NCBI RefSeq assembly: GCF_900163755.1
Contig: NZ_FUKI01000120.1
Location: 1-64,000, forward strand
Source of the DNA: Crenothrix polyspora
Lineage (GTDB): Bacteria > Pseudomonadota > Gammaproteobacteria > Methylococcales > Methylomonadaceae
Direction: 5' to 3'
Length of the DNA: 64,000 nt
In this document: piece by piece, positions 53,430 to 62,323 of the stretch
Layout of the letters: every line of letters begins with the position of its first letter
Position numbering within the stretch: position 1 is the stretch's first letter
Position numbers and translations under genes: made by a program
The notes under the pieces: model-generated
Seen by the model: the letters and a program-made list of their open reading frames with translations, nothing else
Databases searched by the model: none
What the model was told of the DNA's origin: nothing

Positions 53430-54662
53430 CTAGGTACGGTATTCGGCATTGATACGCACGTAATCGTAGGAAAAATCGCAGGTCAATACTTCCTGGCTAG
53501 CAGTGCCACGACCCAATTTCACCGTAATGGTGATCTCTTCCCGATCCATCACCGCTTGCCCGGCTTCCTCGGTGTAATCCCCAGCGCGTTGGCCGTTGTT
53601 GACAATACACACGTCATCCAGAAAAATTTGCACATCTTCCAGTACCATGTTTTCCACACCAGCACGGCCTACAGCGGCCAATATGCGCCCCCAATTAGGA
53701 TCACTGGCAAAAAATGCGGTCTTTACCAGTGGCGAATGGGCAATAGTCTTGCCTACCCGCACGGCTTCTTCATCACTCAAAGCCTGTTCTACCTGGATAC
53801 GAATCAGCTTGGTGGCACCTTCGCCGTCACGAACAATGGCTTCTGCTAATTGCTTGCAGACGCGCACCAGCGCATTGGCAAAAATTTGTAAGGCTGGAGT
53901 ATCTGCCACAATTTCTGGTACACGCGAACAACCGCTGGCCATCACCACACAGGCATCGTTGGTGGAGGTGTCGCCGTCTACGGTAATGCGATTAAAGGAT
54001 TGCTCTACCGCTGCCGATAAACAATGTTGCAACAACGGTTGGCTGATAGTCGCATCGGTAGCAATGAAACCCAGCATGGTGGCCATATTGGGTTGGATCA
54101 TACCCGCGCCCTTGGATATGCCGTTAATAGTGATGGCCTCACCGTCAACAGTAATGACTTCTGACACGCCTTTGGGGAAAGTGTCGGTAGTCATAATGGC
54201 TTTGGCGGCTTTATCCCAATTAGACAAGCGCAGATTGGCGTAAGCGGCGGGCAAGGCGCTGATAATCTTCTGCACAGGCAATGGCTGACCAATTACGCCA
54301 GTAGAAAACGGCAGCACTTGATTGGCCTGAGCTTTCACTACGTCAGCGACACCCGCACACGATGCCAAAGCATCGTCCATACCTTGCTTGCCCGTACCCG
54401 CATTGGCATTGCCAGAATTTATGAGTAACCAGCGTGGCTGGTGTACCAAATTGGCTTTCGCCACATGCACGGGCGCGGCACAAAAGGCATTCTGGGTAAA
54501 TACCGCAGCACACGTTGAGCCTTCTGCCATTTGAAATAGCACAATGTCATCGCGAAGCGTTTGTTTGATACCGGCATTGGTCGTGCCTAACGCGATGCCA
54601 GCCACATCTGGCATGGTGGGAAAATAATACTGACCATCAGCCCCTTTGGGGTATACCGCCAT
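53430..54662 (-). CDS. argJ: Bifunctional glutamate N-acetyltransferase/amino-acid acetyltransferase ArgJ
   Basis: The 410-residue protein is full-length ArgJ, with GADGQYYFPTMPDVAGIALG at the start and the self-cleavage site in KGAGMIQPNMATMLGFIATD, where the threonine of ATM becomes the nucleophile of the beta chain. Later come DGDTSTNDACVVMASG and NWGRILAAVGRAG. ArgJ transfers acetyl from N-acetylornithine to glutamate, recycling the acetyl group in arginine synthesis, and in some bacteria also uses acetyl-CoA. It is the first gene before mutT-thiE. Confidence 0.97.
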   Translation of the reverse strand: MAVYPKGADGQYYFPTMPDVAGIALGTTNAGIKQTLRDDIVLFQMAEGSTCAAVFTQNAFCAAPVHVAKANLVHQPRWLLINSGNANAGTGKQGMDDALASCAGVADVVKAQANQVLPFSTGVIGQPLPVQKIISALPAAYANLRLSNWDKAAKAIMTTDTFPKGVSEVITVDGEAITINGISKGAGMIQPNMATMLGFIATDATISQPLLQHCLSAAVEQSFNRITVDGDTSTNDACVVMASGCSRVPEIVADTPALQIFANALVRVCKQLAEAIVRDGEGATKLIRIQVEQALSDEEAVRVGKTIAHSPLVKTAFFASDPNWGRILAAVGRAGVENMVLEDVQIFLDDVCIVNNGQRAGDYTEEAGQAVMDREEITITVKLGRGTASQEVLTCDFSYDYVRINAEYRT

Positions 54663-54800
54663 AGTTTAATCCTTAACACTTTAAATATAAAAATAGACTG
54701 TATATGTCTCAGTAGTTATAAAAAACTTTTGATTTTGATGCGCTCCACTTGGTGTTTCCAAAGTGGCTTTATGGCATCATGGTCGAAGTTCTAAAAAAAC

Positions 54801-55391
54801 TCAGCGAGCTAAAAAATTCCTCAGCAAATCATGCCCATGTTCTGTCAATATCGACTCAGGATGAAACTGCACCCCCTCAATATCCAATGTTTTGTGCCTA
54901 ACACCCATAATCTCATCCATGCTGCCATTGTCATCCAGTGTCCACGCCGTCACTTCCAGACAATCCGGTAGACTGGTCTGTTCAATCACCAAAGAATGAT
55001 AGCGCGTGGCGGTAAAGGGATTATTCAAGCCTTTAAACACACCTGCATTTTTATGATAAACCTGCGATGTCTTGCCGTGCATAATGCTTTTGGCATGGAT
55101 AATATTACCACCGAAAGCATAGCCAATACTCTGATGCCCCAAACACACACCTAAAATCGGGTAAACTCCAGCAAACTTTGTGATGGTTTCAACCGATACA
55201 CCGGCTTCTTTAGGCGTACACGGCCCTGGCGATATAACAATTTTATCCGGTGCTAGGGCCGCTATCTCGTCCACAGTAATTTGGTCATTACGCACCACGG
55301 TGACATCCGCACCTAACTCACCAAAATACTGCACCAGGTTATAGGTAAACGAGTCGTAATTGTCGATCATCACTACTTTAACAGCGCTCAT
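54801..55391 (-). CDS. trpG: Anthranilate synthase component II (glutamine amidotransferase)
   Basis: The 196-residue protein is a class I glutamine amidotransferase: [20 protein letters not shown] at the start, [14 protein letters not shown], the nucleophile cysteine in [18 protein letters not shown], and the His-Glu pair in [14 protein letters not shown]. It supplies ammonia to TrpE, and the same subunit may serve PabB. A perfect AAGGAGGT ribosome binding site lies within the end of trpE, and the genes overlap by 4 bases (ATGA), which fits equal production of the subunits. Confidence 0.96.
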   Translation of the reverse strand: MSAVKVVMIDNYDSFTYNLVQYFGELGADVTVVRNDQITVDEIAALAPDKIVISPGPCTPKEAGVSVETITKFAGVYPILGVCLGHQSIGYAFGGNIIHAKSIMHGKTSQVYHKNAGVFKGLNNPFTATRYHSLVIEQTSLPDCLEVTAWTLDDNGSMDEIMGVRHKTLDIEGVQFHPESILTEHGHDLLRNFLAR

Positions 55392-56899
55392 AGCAGACCT
55401 CCTTGTTGTTCGCAGTGCTGGTCGCCATCAATACCGGCTTCCGCCATGCTGACGGCACGGAAAATAGCACGGCCTTTGTTCATGGTTTCATCCCATTCGC
55501 TTTGCGGAAGAGAGTCATAGACGATACCTGCTCCTGCTTGAATATGTAAAAGACCATCTTTAATGACGGCGGTGCGGATGGCAATCGCGGTATCCAGATT
55601 ACCTGACCAGGCAATATAGCCCACCGCACCCGAATAAATGCCGCGTTTAACCGGCTCCAGTTCGTTGATAATTTCCATCGCGCGTATTTTAGGCGCACCG
55701 CTGACCGTCCCCGCAGGGAAGGTCGCTGCCAGTACATCAAAGGCATTCTTGCCCGCTTGTAATTGGCCTGTGACATTGGACACGATGTGCATGACATGGG
55801 AATAGCGTTCGACGATCATTTTGTCGGTCAACTGCACTGTGCCAATTTCTGCCACACGACCGGTATCGTTACGGCCTAAGTCAATCAGCATTAAATGTTC
55901 GGCCAGTTCTTTGGGGTCAGCCAATAAGTCTTGTTCCAGTTCCAGATCATGTTCGGGTGTCGTACCACGTCGCCTTGTGCCGGCTATTGGGCGCACGGTG
56001 ACTTGGTTGTCTTCCAACCTGACCAATATTTCCGGCGATGAACCGACAATATGGAAATCATCCAGGTTGAGATAAAACATGTATGGCGATGGGTTTAAAC
56101 ACCGTAATGCACGGTATAAATTTAATGGTGCGGCGGTGTAAGGAATCGTCATGCGTTGTGATAGCACCACCTGCATAATGTCGCCATCGGTGATGTAGTC
56201 CTTGGCTTTAAGAACGGCATCTTTAAAGCCTTGTTCGGTAAAGCCAGAGATGAAATCGGATTCTTGTACGTGTATCGGATTGCAGTGTTTGGTGGGTTCG
56301 GCTTTCAGTTCACGCAGTTGTTTGGCCAGATTGTTTAGGCGGTCTATGGCGTTATCATAAGCGTTGTCTTCTGCGGGATTGGCATGGGTAAGCAACAGCA
56401 TTTTGCCGGACAGGTTGTCGAACACCAGGATTTCTTCCGACACCATCAGCAATATATCAGGACAGCCGAGTTGGTCGGGCTTGTCGGTGGCACGTAAACG
56501 CGGTTCGATATAGGCGATAGTCTCATAACCAAAATAACCGACCAAACCACCGTTAAAACGCGGCAGTTCTTCAATATCCGGTACGTTATAGCGGGATTTA
56601 AAGGCCTCTATCCAAACCAGCGGATTGTCGTGACTGAGTGTTTCCACCAGTTCGCCGTCTTGCTCCAGGCGGATTGTGTTGCCGGTGATTTTCACCAATG
56701 TTTTGCATGGCAAACCGATAATTGAATAACGGCCCCATTGTTCGCCGCCGTGGACAGATTCAAACAAATAGGAATACGCGCCATCGGCGAGTTTTAAGTA
56801 CGCGCTGAGCGGCGTATCCAAATCGGCCAGTACTTCTCGGCTAATCGGGATGCGGTTATAGCCTTGTTCGGCGTATTGCTTGAATTGTTCTGGGCTCAT
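55388..56899 (-). CDS. trpE: Anthranilate synthase component I
   Basis: The 503-residue protein matches TrpE: an N-terminal region with [20 protein letters not shown] (the tryptophan feedback site family region) and the chorismate-binding domain with [64 protein letters not shown] and [20 protein letters not shown]. It makes anthranilate from chorismate with TrpG. The usual neighbour rpe is 1.5 kb upstream, separated by toxin-antitoxin genes; gph and trpDC are not in view. The Shine-Dalgarno is weak. Confidence 0.97.
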   Translation of the reverse strand: MSPEQFKQYAEQGYNRIPISREVLADLDTPLSAYLKLADGAYSYLFESVHGGEQWGRYSIIGLPCKTLVKITGNTIRLEQDGELVETLSHDNPLVWIEAFKSRYNVPDIEELPRFNGGLVGYFGYETIAYIEPRLRATDKPDQLGCPDILLMVSEEILVFDNLSGKMLLLTHANPAEDNAYDNAIDRLNNLAKQLRELKAEPTKHCNPIHVQESDFISGFTEQGFKDAVLKAKDYITDGDIMQVVLSQRMTIPYTAAPLNLYRALRCLNPSPYMFYLNLDDFHIVGSSPEILVRLEDNQVTVRPIAGTRRRGTTPEHDLELEQDLLADPKELAEHLMLIDLGRNDTGRVAEIGTVQLTDKMIVERYSHVMHIVSNVTGQLQAGKNAFDVLAATFPAGTVSGAPKIRAMEIINELEPVKRGIYSGAVGYIAWSGNLDTAIAIRTAVIKDGLLHIQAGAGIVYDSLPQSEWDETMNKGRAIFRAVSMAEAGIDGDQHCEQQGGLL

Positions 56900-56972
56900 G
56901 GTGTTATTCTAATAATTATGACAATAACTGGATTTAATAAACGTAAATATCCAACTTTTCTACTGGCTGACA

Positions 56973-57179
56973 TTACAAATCGTTTTCTGACATGTCGGCA
57001 ATCTTCATAAAATGTTTAAGCAGGCCAAGCTTTAAATCTTGATTGCCATGAATAGGGATTGAGATACGTGATGGTTTTTCAGGTTTCATATAGACATGAT
57101 GGCTATCCGATATCCGAACCAAATGCCAGCCTTGGCTTTCTAAAATGCATGCAAAATATTTTCCTGAAATCGATTTCAC
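56973..57179 (-). CDS. hicA: HicA family mRNA interferase toxin
   Basis: The 68-residue protein has the HicA (YcfA) dsRBD-like fold. The start ISGKYFACILESQGWHLVRI leads to SDSHHVYMKP with the catalytic histidine region, then ISIPIHGNQDLKLGLLKHFM. The start is GTG at 57177-57179, overlapping the hicB stop (GTGA). HicA toxins cleave mRNA when free and are bound by HicB. It lies 70 bases upstream of trpE on the same strand, so toxin promoter read-through into trp genes is possible. Confidence 0.92.
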   Translation of the reverse strand: MKSISGKYFACILESQGWHLVRISDSHHVYMKPEKPSRISIPIHGNQDLKLGLLKHFMKIADMSENDL

Positions 57180-57379
57180 ACTGCCAATTCCAGTACCTTA
57201 TCATGTTCGGAAATTTCAACGTGTGCCAAATCGACAGAAAGACAGGCTTCCACTGCCTCATGCAAATTATCCAATAACTCTTCCATTGTATCGCCTTGGG
57301 TAGCACAGCCTTGTATGGCGGGCACTTCTGCCCAAAAACCGCCTTCTTCCGCTGGATGTATGATGACTTTTATTTTCAT
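57176..57379 (-). CDS. hicB: HicB family antitoxin
   Basis: The 67-residue protein has the partially degraded RNase H fold of HicB: MKIKVIIHPAEEGGFWAEVP, AIQGCATQGDTMEELLDNLH and EAVEACL. There is no added C-terminal DNA-binding domain, as in many short HicB proteins. It is the first gene of a hicB-hicA pair in antitoxin-first order. Confidence 0.92.
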   Translation of the reverse strand: MKIKVIIHPAEEGGFWAEVPAIQGCATQGDTMEELLDNLHEAVEACLSVDLAHVEISEHDKVLELAV

Positions 57380-57402
57380 GTCGTTAGCTTTTTGAACTCG
57401 AA

Positions 57403-57657
57403 TTAAGAAATTAGTTTCTCATAATCAGTATGGATACCTATCCAAACCCAAAGATACCCGCCTACTATTTGGGTTGCTATAGCACGATAATGCAGCCCTA
57501 CACGAGCTGACCAAACTTTGCCTACCTTTTTAAATTGCAAAGAAGGATGGTTTGGGTCTGATTCAAGTAACAAGAAATTTTTATCAGCGAGTTCACGAAT
57601 TTCCAGCGGTAGCCTTTCGTAACAATGCCAAAAGCTTGAAGCTGCTTTATGTATCAA
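57403..57657 (-). CDS. RelE/ParE-like toxin
   Basis: The 84-residue protein matches the RelE/ParE fold group: FWHCYERLPLEIRELADKNF, LLLESDPNHPSLQFKKVGKV, WSARVGLHYRAIA and VWIGIHTDYEKLI. The start appears to be TTG, overlapping the antitoxin stop by 4 bases (TTGA). Members cut mRNA at the ribosome or inhibit gyrase; which applies here is not clear. It is followed 23 bases later by hicB. Confidence 0.85.
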   Translation of the reverse strand: MIHKAASSFWHCYERLPLEIRELADKNFLLLESDPNHPSLQFKKVGKVWSARVGLHYRAIATQIVGGYLWVWIGIHTDYEKLIS

Positions 57658-57854
57658 AGATCCCTCGTTTTTCCTACCTGATGCTCAGCTAATGCTGCAT
57701 CAATAAGAAAATCAAGCTTTCCGGCATTAGAATCAGCTTCAATTTGTTTATCCCAACGAGATTGGTCGAATTCCAAAAACCACTCCCTAAATTTAACGAA
57801 AGCATTTTCGTCTAAGTTTTCAATTTGTTGTTCTATTGCTTCAATGGTATTCAT
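57654..57854 (-). CDS. Antitoxin of the RelE/ParE-like pair
   Basis: The 66-residue acidic, helical protein (AIEQQIENLDENAFVKFREW, FLEFDQSRWDKQIEADSNAG, KLDFLIDAALAEH) has the features of small antitoxins that accompany this ParE-like toxin group. It precedes and overlaps the toxin gene. No clear DNA-binding motif is visible, so operon autoregulation is uncertain. Confidence 0.8.
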   Translation of the reverse strand: MNTIEAIEQQIENLDENAFVKFREWFLEFDQSRWDKQIEADSNAGKLDFLIDAALAEHQVGKTRDL

Positions 57855-57964
57855 GTGTGTACTCCAAAAAAGTAGTCACGCGGGGTTACGGCTTACAGCA
57901 ACCCCAAATCAATTTTGGCATGATTTGTAATGTGTGCCACCTAACCTACGAACTATTGAGTAAC

Positions 57965-58360
57965 CTACAACTTAAAATCACGTATTTTTATAGCTTCAAA
58001 CATCTTTTCTGCCTGGATTAGTTCATTTTTAGCAACGACTAAACGGCACTGTCTGGCATGTTTTTTAGCCGCCTTTAATTCTGTATTCGCTTTCATGCGA
58101 TCAACGTCAACTAGTTCGTTTGTGATAGCTTCTTTGCTGGCCTGTAATGCCTCTAAAATTAAAGTAGCAACTTCCTCACAAGTAGAACCCTTATCAATGG
58201 CAGCGACGGCAATTGTTATTTTATTGATAATAAAATTAAAAATTTCAGAATGATCAAAGGCAATACGACCTTCATCAACTTCAGCCAGTGCCACCGTGGA
58301 AAAAGTACTGGTAGATGTAGCAATCAATATAGCTAAACTGAATTTTTTAAAAAAAGCCAT
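57965..58360 (-). CDS. Small exported helical protein of unknown function
   Basis: From the ATG at 58358-58360 the product is 131 residues. It has a signal peptide (FFKKFSLAILIATSTSTFST, cut after VALA) followed by an all-helical charged domain with two cysteines (in STCEEVATL and ARQCRLVVA) that could form a disulfide. I recognise no family. It lies between the ParE-like pair and rpe, and is probably transcribed on its own. Confidence 0.65.
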   Translation of the reverse strand: MAFFKKFSLAILIATSTSTFSTVALAEVDEGRIAFDHSEIFNFIINKITIAVAAIDKGSTCEEVATLILEALQASKEAITNELVDVDRMKANTELKAAKKHARQCRLVVAKNELIQAEKMFEAIKIRDFKL

Positions 58361-58402
58361 CTTGCAGCCCACAAGTTATTAAAAAATAGAGACTGTCAGT
58401 TT

Positions 58403-58427
58403 GGTGGTTTGCTTGCGCGAAACCACC
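58403..58427. repeat. GGTGGTTT hairpin repeat, copy 2
   Basis: GGTGGTTT at 58403-58410 pairs perfectly with AAACCACC at 58420-58427 around GCTTGCGCG. It is nearly identical to 4409-4432. It lies just after the rpe stop codon on the minus strand. Confidence 0.6.
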
Positions 58428-58443
58428 CTACCTAAATTATGTA

Positions 58444-59115
58444 CTAAACCGCCAACGCCATTTCCGCACGCAGCTCGTCGATAATTTTTTTATAATCCGG
58501 TTTGCCAAAAATAGCAGAACCTGCCACAAAGGTATCAGCCCCTGCTGCTTTTATCGCACGAATATTAGAGGCATTCACACCGCCATCAATTTCCAAACGG
58601 ATATTAAAACCGCTGTCATCAATACGTTTACGCACTTCACGCAATTTGTCCAGTGCCGAATTAATGAACGACTGGCCGCCAAAACCAGGGTTAACCGACA
58701 TCAACAAAATCATGTCAATCTTGTCCATCACGTAATCTAGGTGATGCAGCGGTGTGCCAGGGTTAAACACCAAACCGGCTTTACAGCCTTCGTTTTTAAT
58801 CAACTGTAAGGTGCGGTCTATATGCACAGAACCTTCGGGATGGAAGGTGATAATGCTGGCACCGGCCTTAGCGAAATCCGGCACAATGCGGTCGACAGGC
58901 TCTACCATCAAATGCACGTCAATCGGCGCGGTAACACCGTGTTTACGCAACGCTTCGCACACCAAAGGCCCAATTGTTAAATTAGGTACAAAGTGGTTGT
59001 CCATGACATCAAAATGCACAATGTCCGCGCCAGCCGCCAAAACGTTGTCCACTTCTTCGCCCAATTTAGCAAAATTTGCAGAAAGTATGGAGGGGGCAAT
59101 CCAGTTTTCGTTCAT
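58444..59115 (-). CDS. rpe: Ribulose-phosphate 3-epimerase
   Basis: The 223-residue TIM-barrel protein matches Rpe: [20 protein letters not shown] at the start, [19 protein letters not shown] with metal ligands, [27 protein letters not shown] and [20 protein letters not shown] with [10 protein letters not shown]. It interconverts ribulose-5-phosphate and xylulose-5-phosphate, serving the pentose phosphate pathway and, in methylotrophs, pentose regeneration. GAGGAGAAG precedes the ATG. It is divergent from the FAH-family gene. Confidence 0.96.
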   Translation of the reverse strand: MNENWIAPSILSANFAKLGEEVDNVLAAGADIVHFDVMDNHFVPNLTIGPLVCEALRKHGVTAPIDVHLMVEPVDRIVPDFAKAGASIITFHPEGSVHIDRTLQLIKNEGCKAGLVFNPGTPLHHLDYVMDKIDMILLMSVNPGFGGQSFINSALDKLREVRKRIDDSGFNIRLEIDGGVNASNIRAIKAAGADTFVAGSAIFGKPDYKKIIDELRAEMALAV

Positions 59116-59215
59116 TATCTTCTCCTCAGCGGTATAAATAGGTCATTATATCTTTTTTTTGCCTTGCGCTCTTCTATACAATGGCGACATTGAAAATCAG
59201 ACAGGAAACTTAGTA

Positions 59216-60088
59216 ATGAAACTGGTGACATTTATCCATAATGGCTTGGCGCGGGTCGGTGTTGTACGTGATGACGGTGTGGTCGATAGCCAGGACGATT
59301 CGCAAATTCCAGCCACTATGATTGATTTTTTAGCGGCAGGTGACAGCGCGATGGTGCGTATGCGTCGTCTGGTTGAGTCGGCTCAGCCTAAGTTTGTACT
59401 AGCCGAGGTTAAGTTGGTAGCGCCTGTACCAAGGCCTGGAAAATATTTGGCGATTGCATTGAATTATGCCGACCATATCGCTGAGACCGGCAAAGACAAA
59501 CCGGAATATCCGAGCTTTTTTACCAAACAAAGCACTTGTGTGATCGGTCACGGTGAGGCCATCCACATGCCCAACGTTTCTAACAAGCTGGATTACGAGG
59601 GTGAATTGGCATTTGTGATTGGCAAACGCTGCCGCCATGTGCCGGTAGATAAAGCCCACCGAGTGATTGCCGGCTTTACGGTGGCCAATGATGTGTCGGT
59701 ACGAGATTTTCAGGCACGTTCGCCGACCATGATGATAGGCAAGTCGTTTGATACGGGTGGCCCTCTTGGGCCTTGGCTGGTAACCAGCGATGAGATTGCC
59801 GATCCGCATAACTTGAATATTAAAACCTGGGTGGATGATGAGTTACGGCAGAACTCCAACACCCAGCACATGATTTTTAATTGCTACGAAATGGTGGCTT
59901 ATCTTTCTCAGGCGATGACGCTGGAGCCTGGGGATGTGATTAGTACGGGCACACCGAGTGGCGTGGGGGTAAAAATGCAGCCGCGTGGGTATTTAAAAGT
60001 TGGGCAGACGGTCAGGATTGAGATTGAAGGGATTGGAACGTTGAGTAATACGGTGGTTGCTGAGCCGGATGAGTCGGTTATTTTCTGA
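59216..60088 (+). CDS. Fumarylacetoacetate hydrolase (FAH) family protein
   Basis: From the ATG at 59216 (AGGA about 10 bases before) the product is 290 residues. It shows the FAH fold: KYLAIALNYADHIAETGKDK, FTKQSTCVIGHGEAIHMPN, the metal-binding LDYEGELAFVIGKR and GFTVANDVSVRDFQ, then GKSFDTGGPLGPWLVTSDEI and DVISTGTPSGVGVKM. Members hydrolyse or decarboxylate C-C bonds in keto-acids (acylpyruvate hydrolases, ureidoglycolate lyase-like enzymes). The exact substrate is not evident. No catabolic cluster surrounds it. Confidence 0.9.
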   Translation: MKLVTFIHNGLARVGVVRDDGVVDSQDDSQIPATMIDFLAAGDSAMVRMRRLVESAQPKFVLAEVKLVAPVPRPGKYLAIALNYADHIAETGKDKPEYPSFFTKQSTCVIGHGEAIHMPNVSNKLDYEGELAFVIGKRCRHVPVDKAHRVIAGFTVANDVSVRDFQARSPTMMIGKSFDTGGPLGPWLVTSDEIADPHNLNIKTWVDDELRQNSNTQHMIFNCYEMVAYLSQAMTLEPGDVISTGTPSGVGVKMQPRGYLKVGQTVRIEIEGIGTLSNTVVAEPDESVIF

Positions 60089-60158
60089 GGTTTTGGATTT
60101 CGTTACCAATAAATAATAACTTGAATTCTGTGTGCCCCTTAATTTGGGGCGCTCTATT

Positions 60159-60512
60159 TTAGGGTAACTTATCGAATTTATTATCACGTTTCTGGGGAAA
60201 AATAAGATAAAACGCCAATAAAAGATAAGGTAATGGTATGACATAAAATATGAGAGGATAGCTCGTTACAAAACTTAAAAACATATAGCTAATAAGTTCA
60301 TATAGATACCCTAAAATTAATGGTCTCCATATAAGCCAATCGGGAAAAGATGGAGAAGTTATAGAGAATGAAAGTTGAATCCAAAATAAAACAAATGCTA
60401 TGGCAACAGCAATATATTTGTAGTAAATATTAATTCTGGCAAGTCTAGGTAATAAAAAAAATGGACCGAAAAGCAAAAAAATCGAAAAGATCACAAACAA
60501 TAAAATTTCCAT
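60159..60512 (-). CDS. Hypothetical small membrane protein
   Basis: The 117-residue protein has four predicted membrane spans (LLFVIFSIFLLFGPFFLLP, YIAVAIAFVLFWIQLSF, the LGYLYELISYMFLSFV stretch and PLPYLLLAFYLIF) and a charged C-terminal tail. AGGGAAA lies upstream of the ATG. I recognise no family. It stands alone, convergent with the FAH gene. Confidence 0.6.
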   Translation of the reverse strand: MEILLFVIFSIFLLFGPFFLLPRLARINIYYKYIAVAIAFVLFWIQLSFSITSPSFPDWLIWRPLILGYLYELISYMFLSFVTSYPLIFYVIPLPYLLLAFYLIFPQKRDNKFDKLP

Positions 60513-60644
60513 AAATATTTCCCTGTAATTTTTTTGCTACACGAGAATTAAAAACTCGACAAAAAATTACCGGCTTTAAGGCGGCTACTGCTCTTTAGCC
60601 GCCGATAGCGACGGCAATGAAGGCATCGAATATGGCGTGTTGTT

Positions 60645-61928
60645 CTAACTCACTTTATCATACGAATGATGCGTACGAGCTTGCAGTTGCCGTAAATTTT
60701 TTCTGGCGGTTTGCGTTTTCAGGTGATTTTTCCCTAATGATTTTTCCAAAATGGTTAAGCTACGCTGGATAAAACTTTCGGTTTTGGTATAGTTGCCTTG
60801 GGCATAATAGAGTAAAGCCAAGCAGTTTAAGCTTTGAGTTACATCAAGGTGATCTTTGCCCAATTCTTTTTCCCAAATAGCTAAGCTGCGCTTACATAAA
60901 CGTTCAATTTTCTCATACCTGCCTTGGGCGTAATAAACCAAGGCTAAATCGTTTAAACTTTGAGCAACGTCAGTATGATCTTTACCCAAAGATTTTTCCC
61001 TGATGGCTAGGCTTTTCTGGCATAACGGCTCAGCTTTTTCATGGTAGCCTTGGGCTTTATAGATTAGCGCTAAATTACTTAAGCTTTGCGCAACATTTGG
61101 GTGATCATTACCCAACGTTTTTCTCCAAATGGCCGCGCTGCGTTTGCACAAGGGTATGGCCTGTGAATATTCACCTTGTGCAAAATACAGCATGGCTAAA
61201 TTACTTAAGCTTTGCGCAACATCTGGGTGGTTTTTGCCTAACGCTTTTTCACGAATAGCCAAACTTTTTTGGTATAAGGGTTGGGCATGCGAATAATGAC
61301 CCTGGATTTTGCACAGCTCAGCTAAAATATTTAAATTAAAAGCAACATCCGGATGGTCTCTGCCTAAGGTTTTTCTGGTAATAATTAAGCTGTGTTGAAA
61401 AAAAGGTTCAGCCTGTGTGTATTCACCTAGGCTGTAGAGATAGTCGCCAAAAACATTTAAATACAGCGGGTTATCTGGTTCTAACTGTACCGCTTGTTGA
61501 TAATATTTTTTTGTTTCAACGGCATTTATTTGTAATACCTTAATATAGGCGAGCAAAAAAGCATTATTGGCCGAGTCTGTTAAATTATTGGCCAGTGCCT
61601 GCTTAAGCATCTGCTCTGAATACTCAAATTTGCCGTGATCTAAGAAAATTTTGGCCTGTTGGGCAGCAGCATCAGTCCGTTGAATTAAATAGCTATCTAG
61701 CGTTTTAAACTTGTCTATTAAGTAAGCGAGCTGAGTTTTATAATTTTGAGCCGTTATGTTTTTTTCAGATAAAAATTCTTTTAATCTGCTGATAACGGCT
61801 TGTGGTACGCCATACGGGTGATTAACCGTAATATCGCTAACATCTACATCCTTAGTGTGATGGACAGGTGGTATTGTAAATAATCGAAAAACCCCTTTTA
61901 TTGACTTTAACATTGGATTCACTTTCAT
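60645..61928 (-). CDS. Tetratricopeptide (kinesin light chain type) repeat protein
   Basis: From the ATG at 61926-61928 the product is 427 residues. The N-terminal 150 residues are helical and not recognised. From there on are several 42-residue TPR_12 repeats with consensus HPDVAQSLSNLALIYKAQG then AEPLCQKSLAIREKxLGKDH; one copy is altered to IERLCKRSLAIWEKELGKDH. They end near residue 420. Such repeats build protein-interaction scaffolds and are often expanded in multicellular or symbiont-associated bacteria. No signal peptide is seen, so it is probably cytoplasmic. Partner unknown. Confidence 0.85.
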   Translation of the reverse strand: MKVNPMLKSIKGVFRLFTIPPVHHTKDVDVSDITVNHPYGVPQAVISRLKEFLSEKNITAQNYKTQLAYLIDKFKTLDSYLIQRTDAAAQQAKIFLDHGKFEYSEQMLKQALANNLTDSANNAFLLAYIKVLQINAVETKKYYQQAVQLEPDNPLYLNVFGDYLYSLGEYTQAEPFFQHSLIITRKTLGRDHPDVAFNLNILAELCKIQGHYSHAQPLYQKSLAIREKALGKNHPDVAQSLSNLAMLYFAQGEYSQAIPLCKRSAAIWRKTLGNDHPNVAQSLSNLALIYKAQGYHEKAEPLCQKSLAIREKSLGKDHTDVAQSLNDLALVYYAQGRYEKIERLCKRSLAIWEKELGKDHLDVTQSLNCLALLYYAQGNYTKTESFIQRSLTILEKSLGKNHLKTQTARKNLRQLQARTHHSYDKVS

Positions 61929-62323
61929 AACGTGGTCGTCGCGGCTTTTTAAGGCCGACAATGTTGGTGTCGATATTTCTACGCATCCTGCAGTAATAAT
62001 CGCACAATCTGGGCTTTTCTTTGTTAATAATACACTTTAAGTTAATATCATTACAATATTATATATAAATTATACATTTGTATTTAATTTTATAGCGTAA
62101 GCAGGCGATTAAAGCTGCGATCAATAGGTAGAATACCATTGGTGATTTTTAATAATGAATCTCCTAAAAAATTGTTCGCGAAAAATGCGAAAAGCACGAA
62201 ATATAAAGCCATTGTTCTTAGTTTTCTTAGTTTTCTTAGTTTTCTTAGTTTTCTTAGTTTTCGTGGCCAAGAGCTTAGCAGTAATATCCGTTAGCCAAGC
62301 ACTTTATTTTATGATTATGCGCT
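61929..62323. other. Intergenic region, about 395 bp, with tandem repeat
   Basis: AT-rich region upstream of the TPR gene and downstream of pyrD. It holds a 9-bp tandem repeat at 62221-62265. A hydrophobic small frame on the plus strand (62155-62349) is made mostly of that repeat and runs into pyrD, so it is not called as a gene. Confidence 0.45.
62214..62265. repeat. 9-bp tandem repeat (GTTTTCTTA)
   Basis: Four perfect copies of GTTTTCTTA at 62221-62256 are flanked by partial copies on each side. A tract like this can change length by slippage. Confidence 0.85.

Noticed and set aside
60580-60603. Terminator after the TPR gene (GGCGGCTA/TAGCCGCC)
   Set aside because: The stem is good but no T-run follows on the minus strand; it may be only a structural hairpin.
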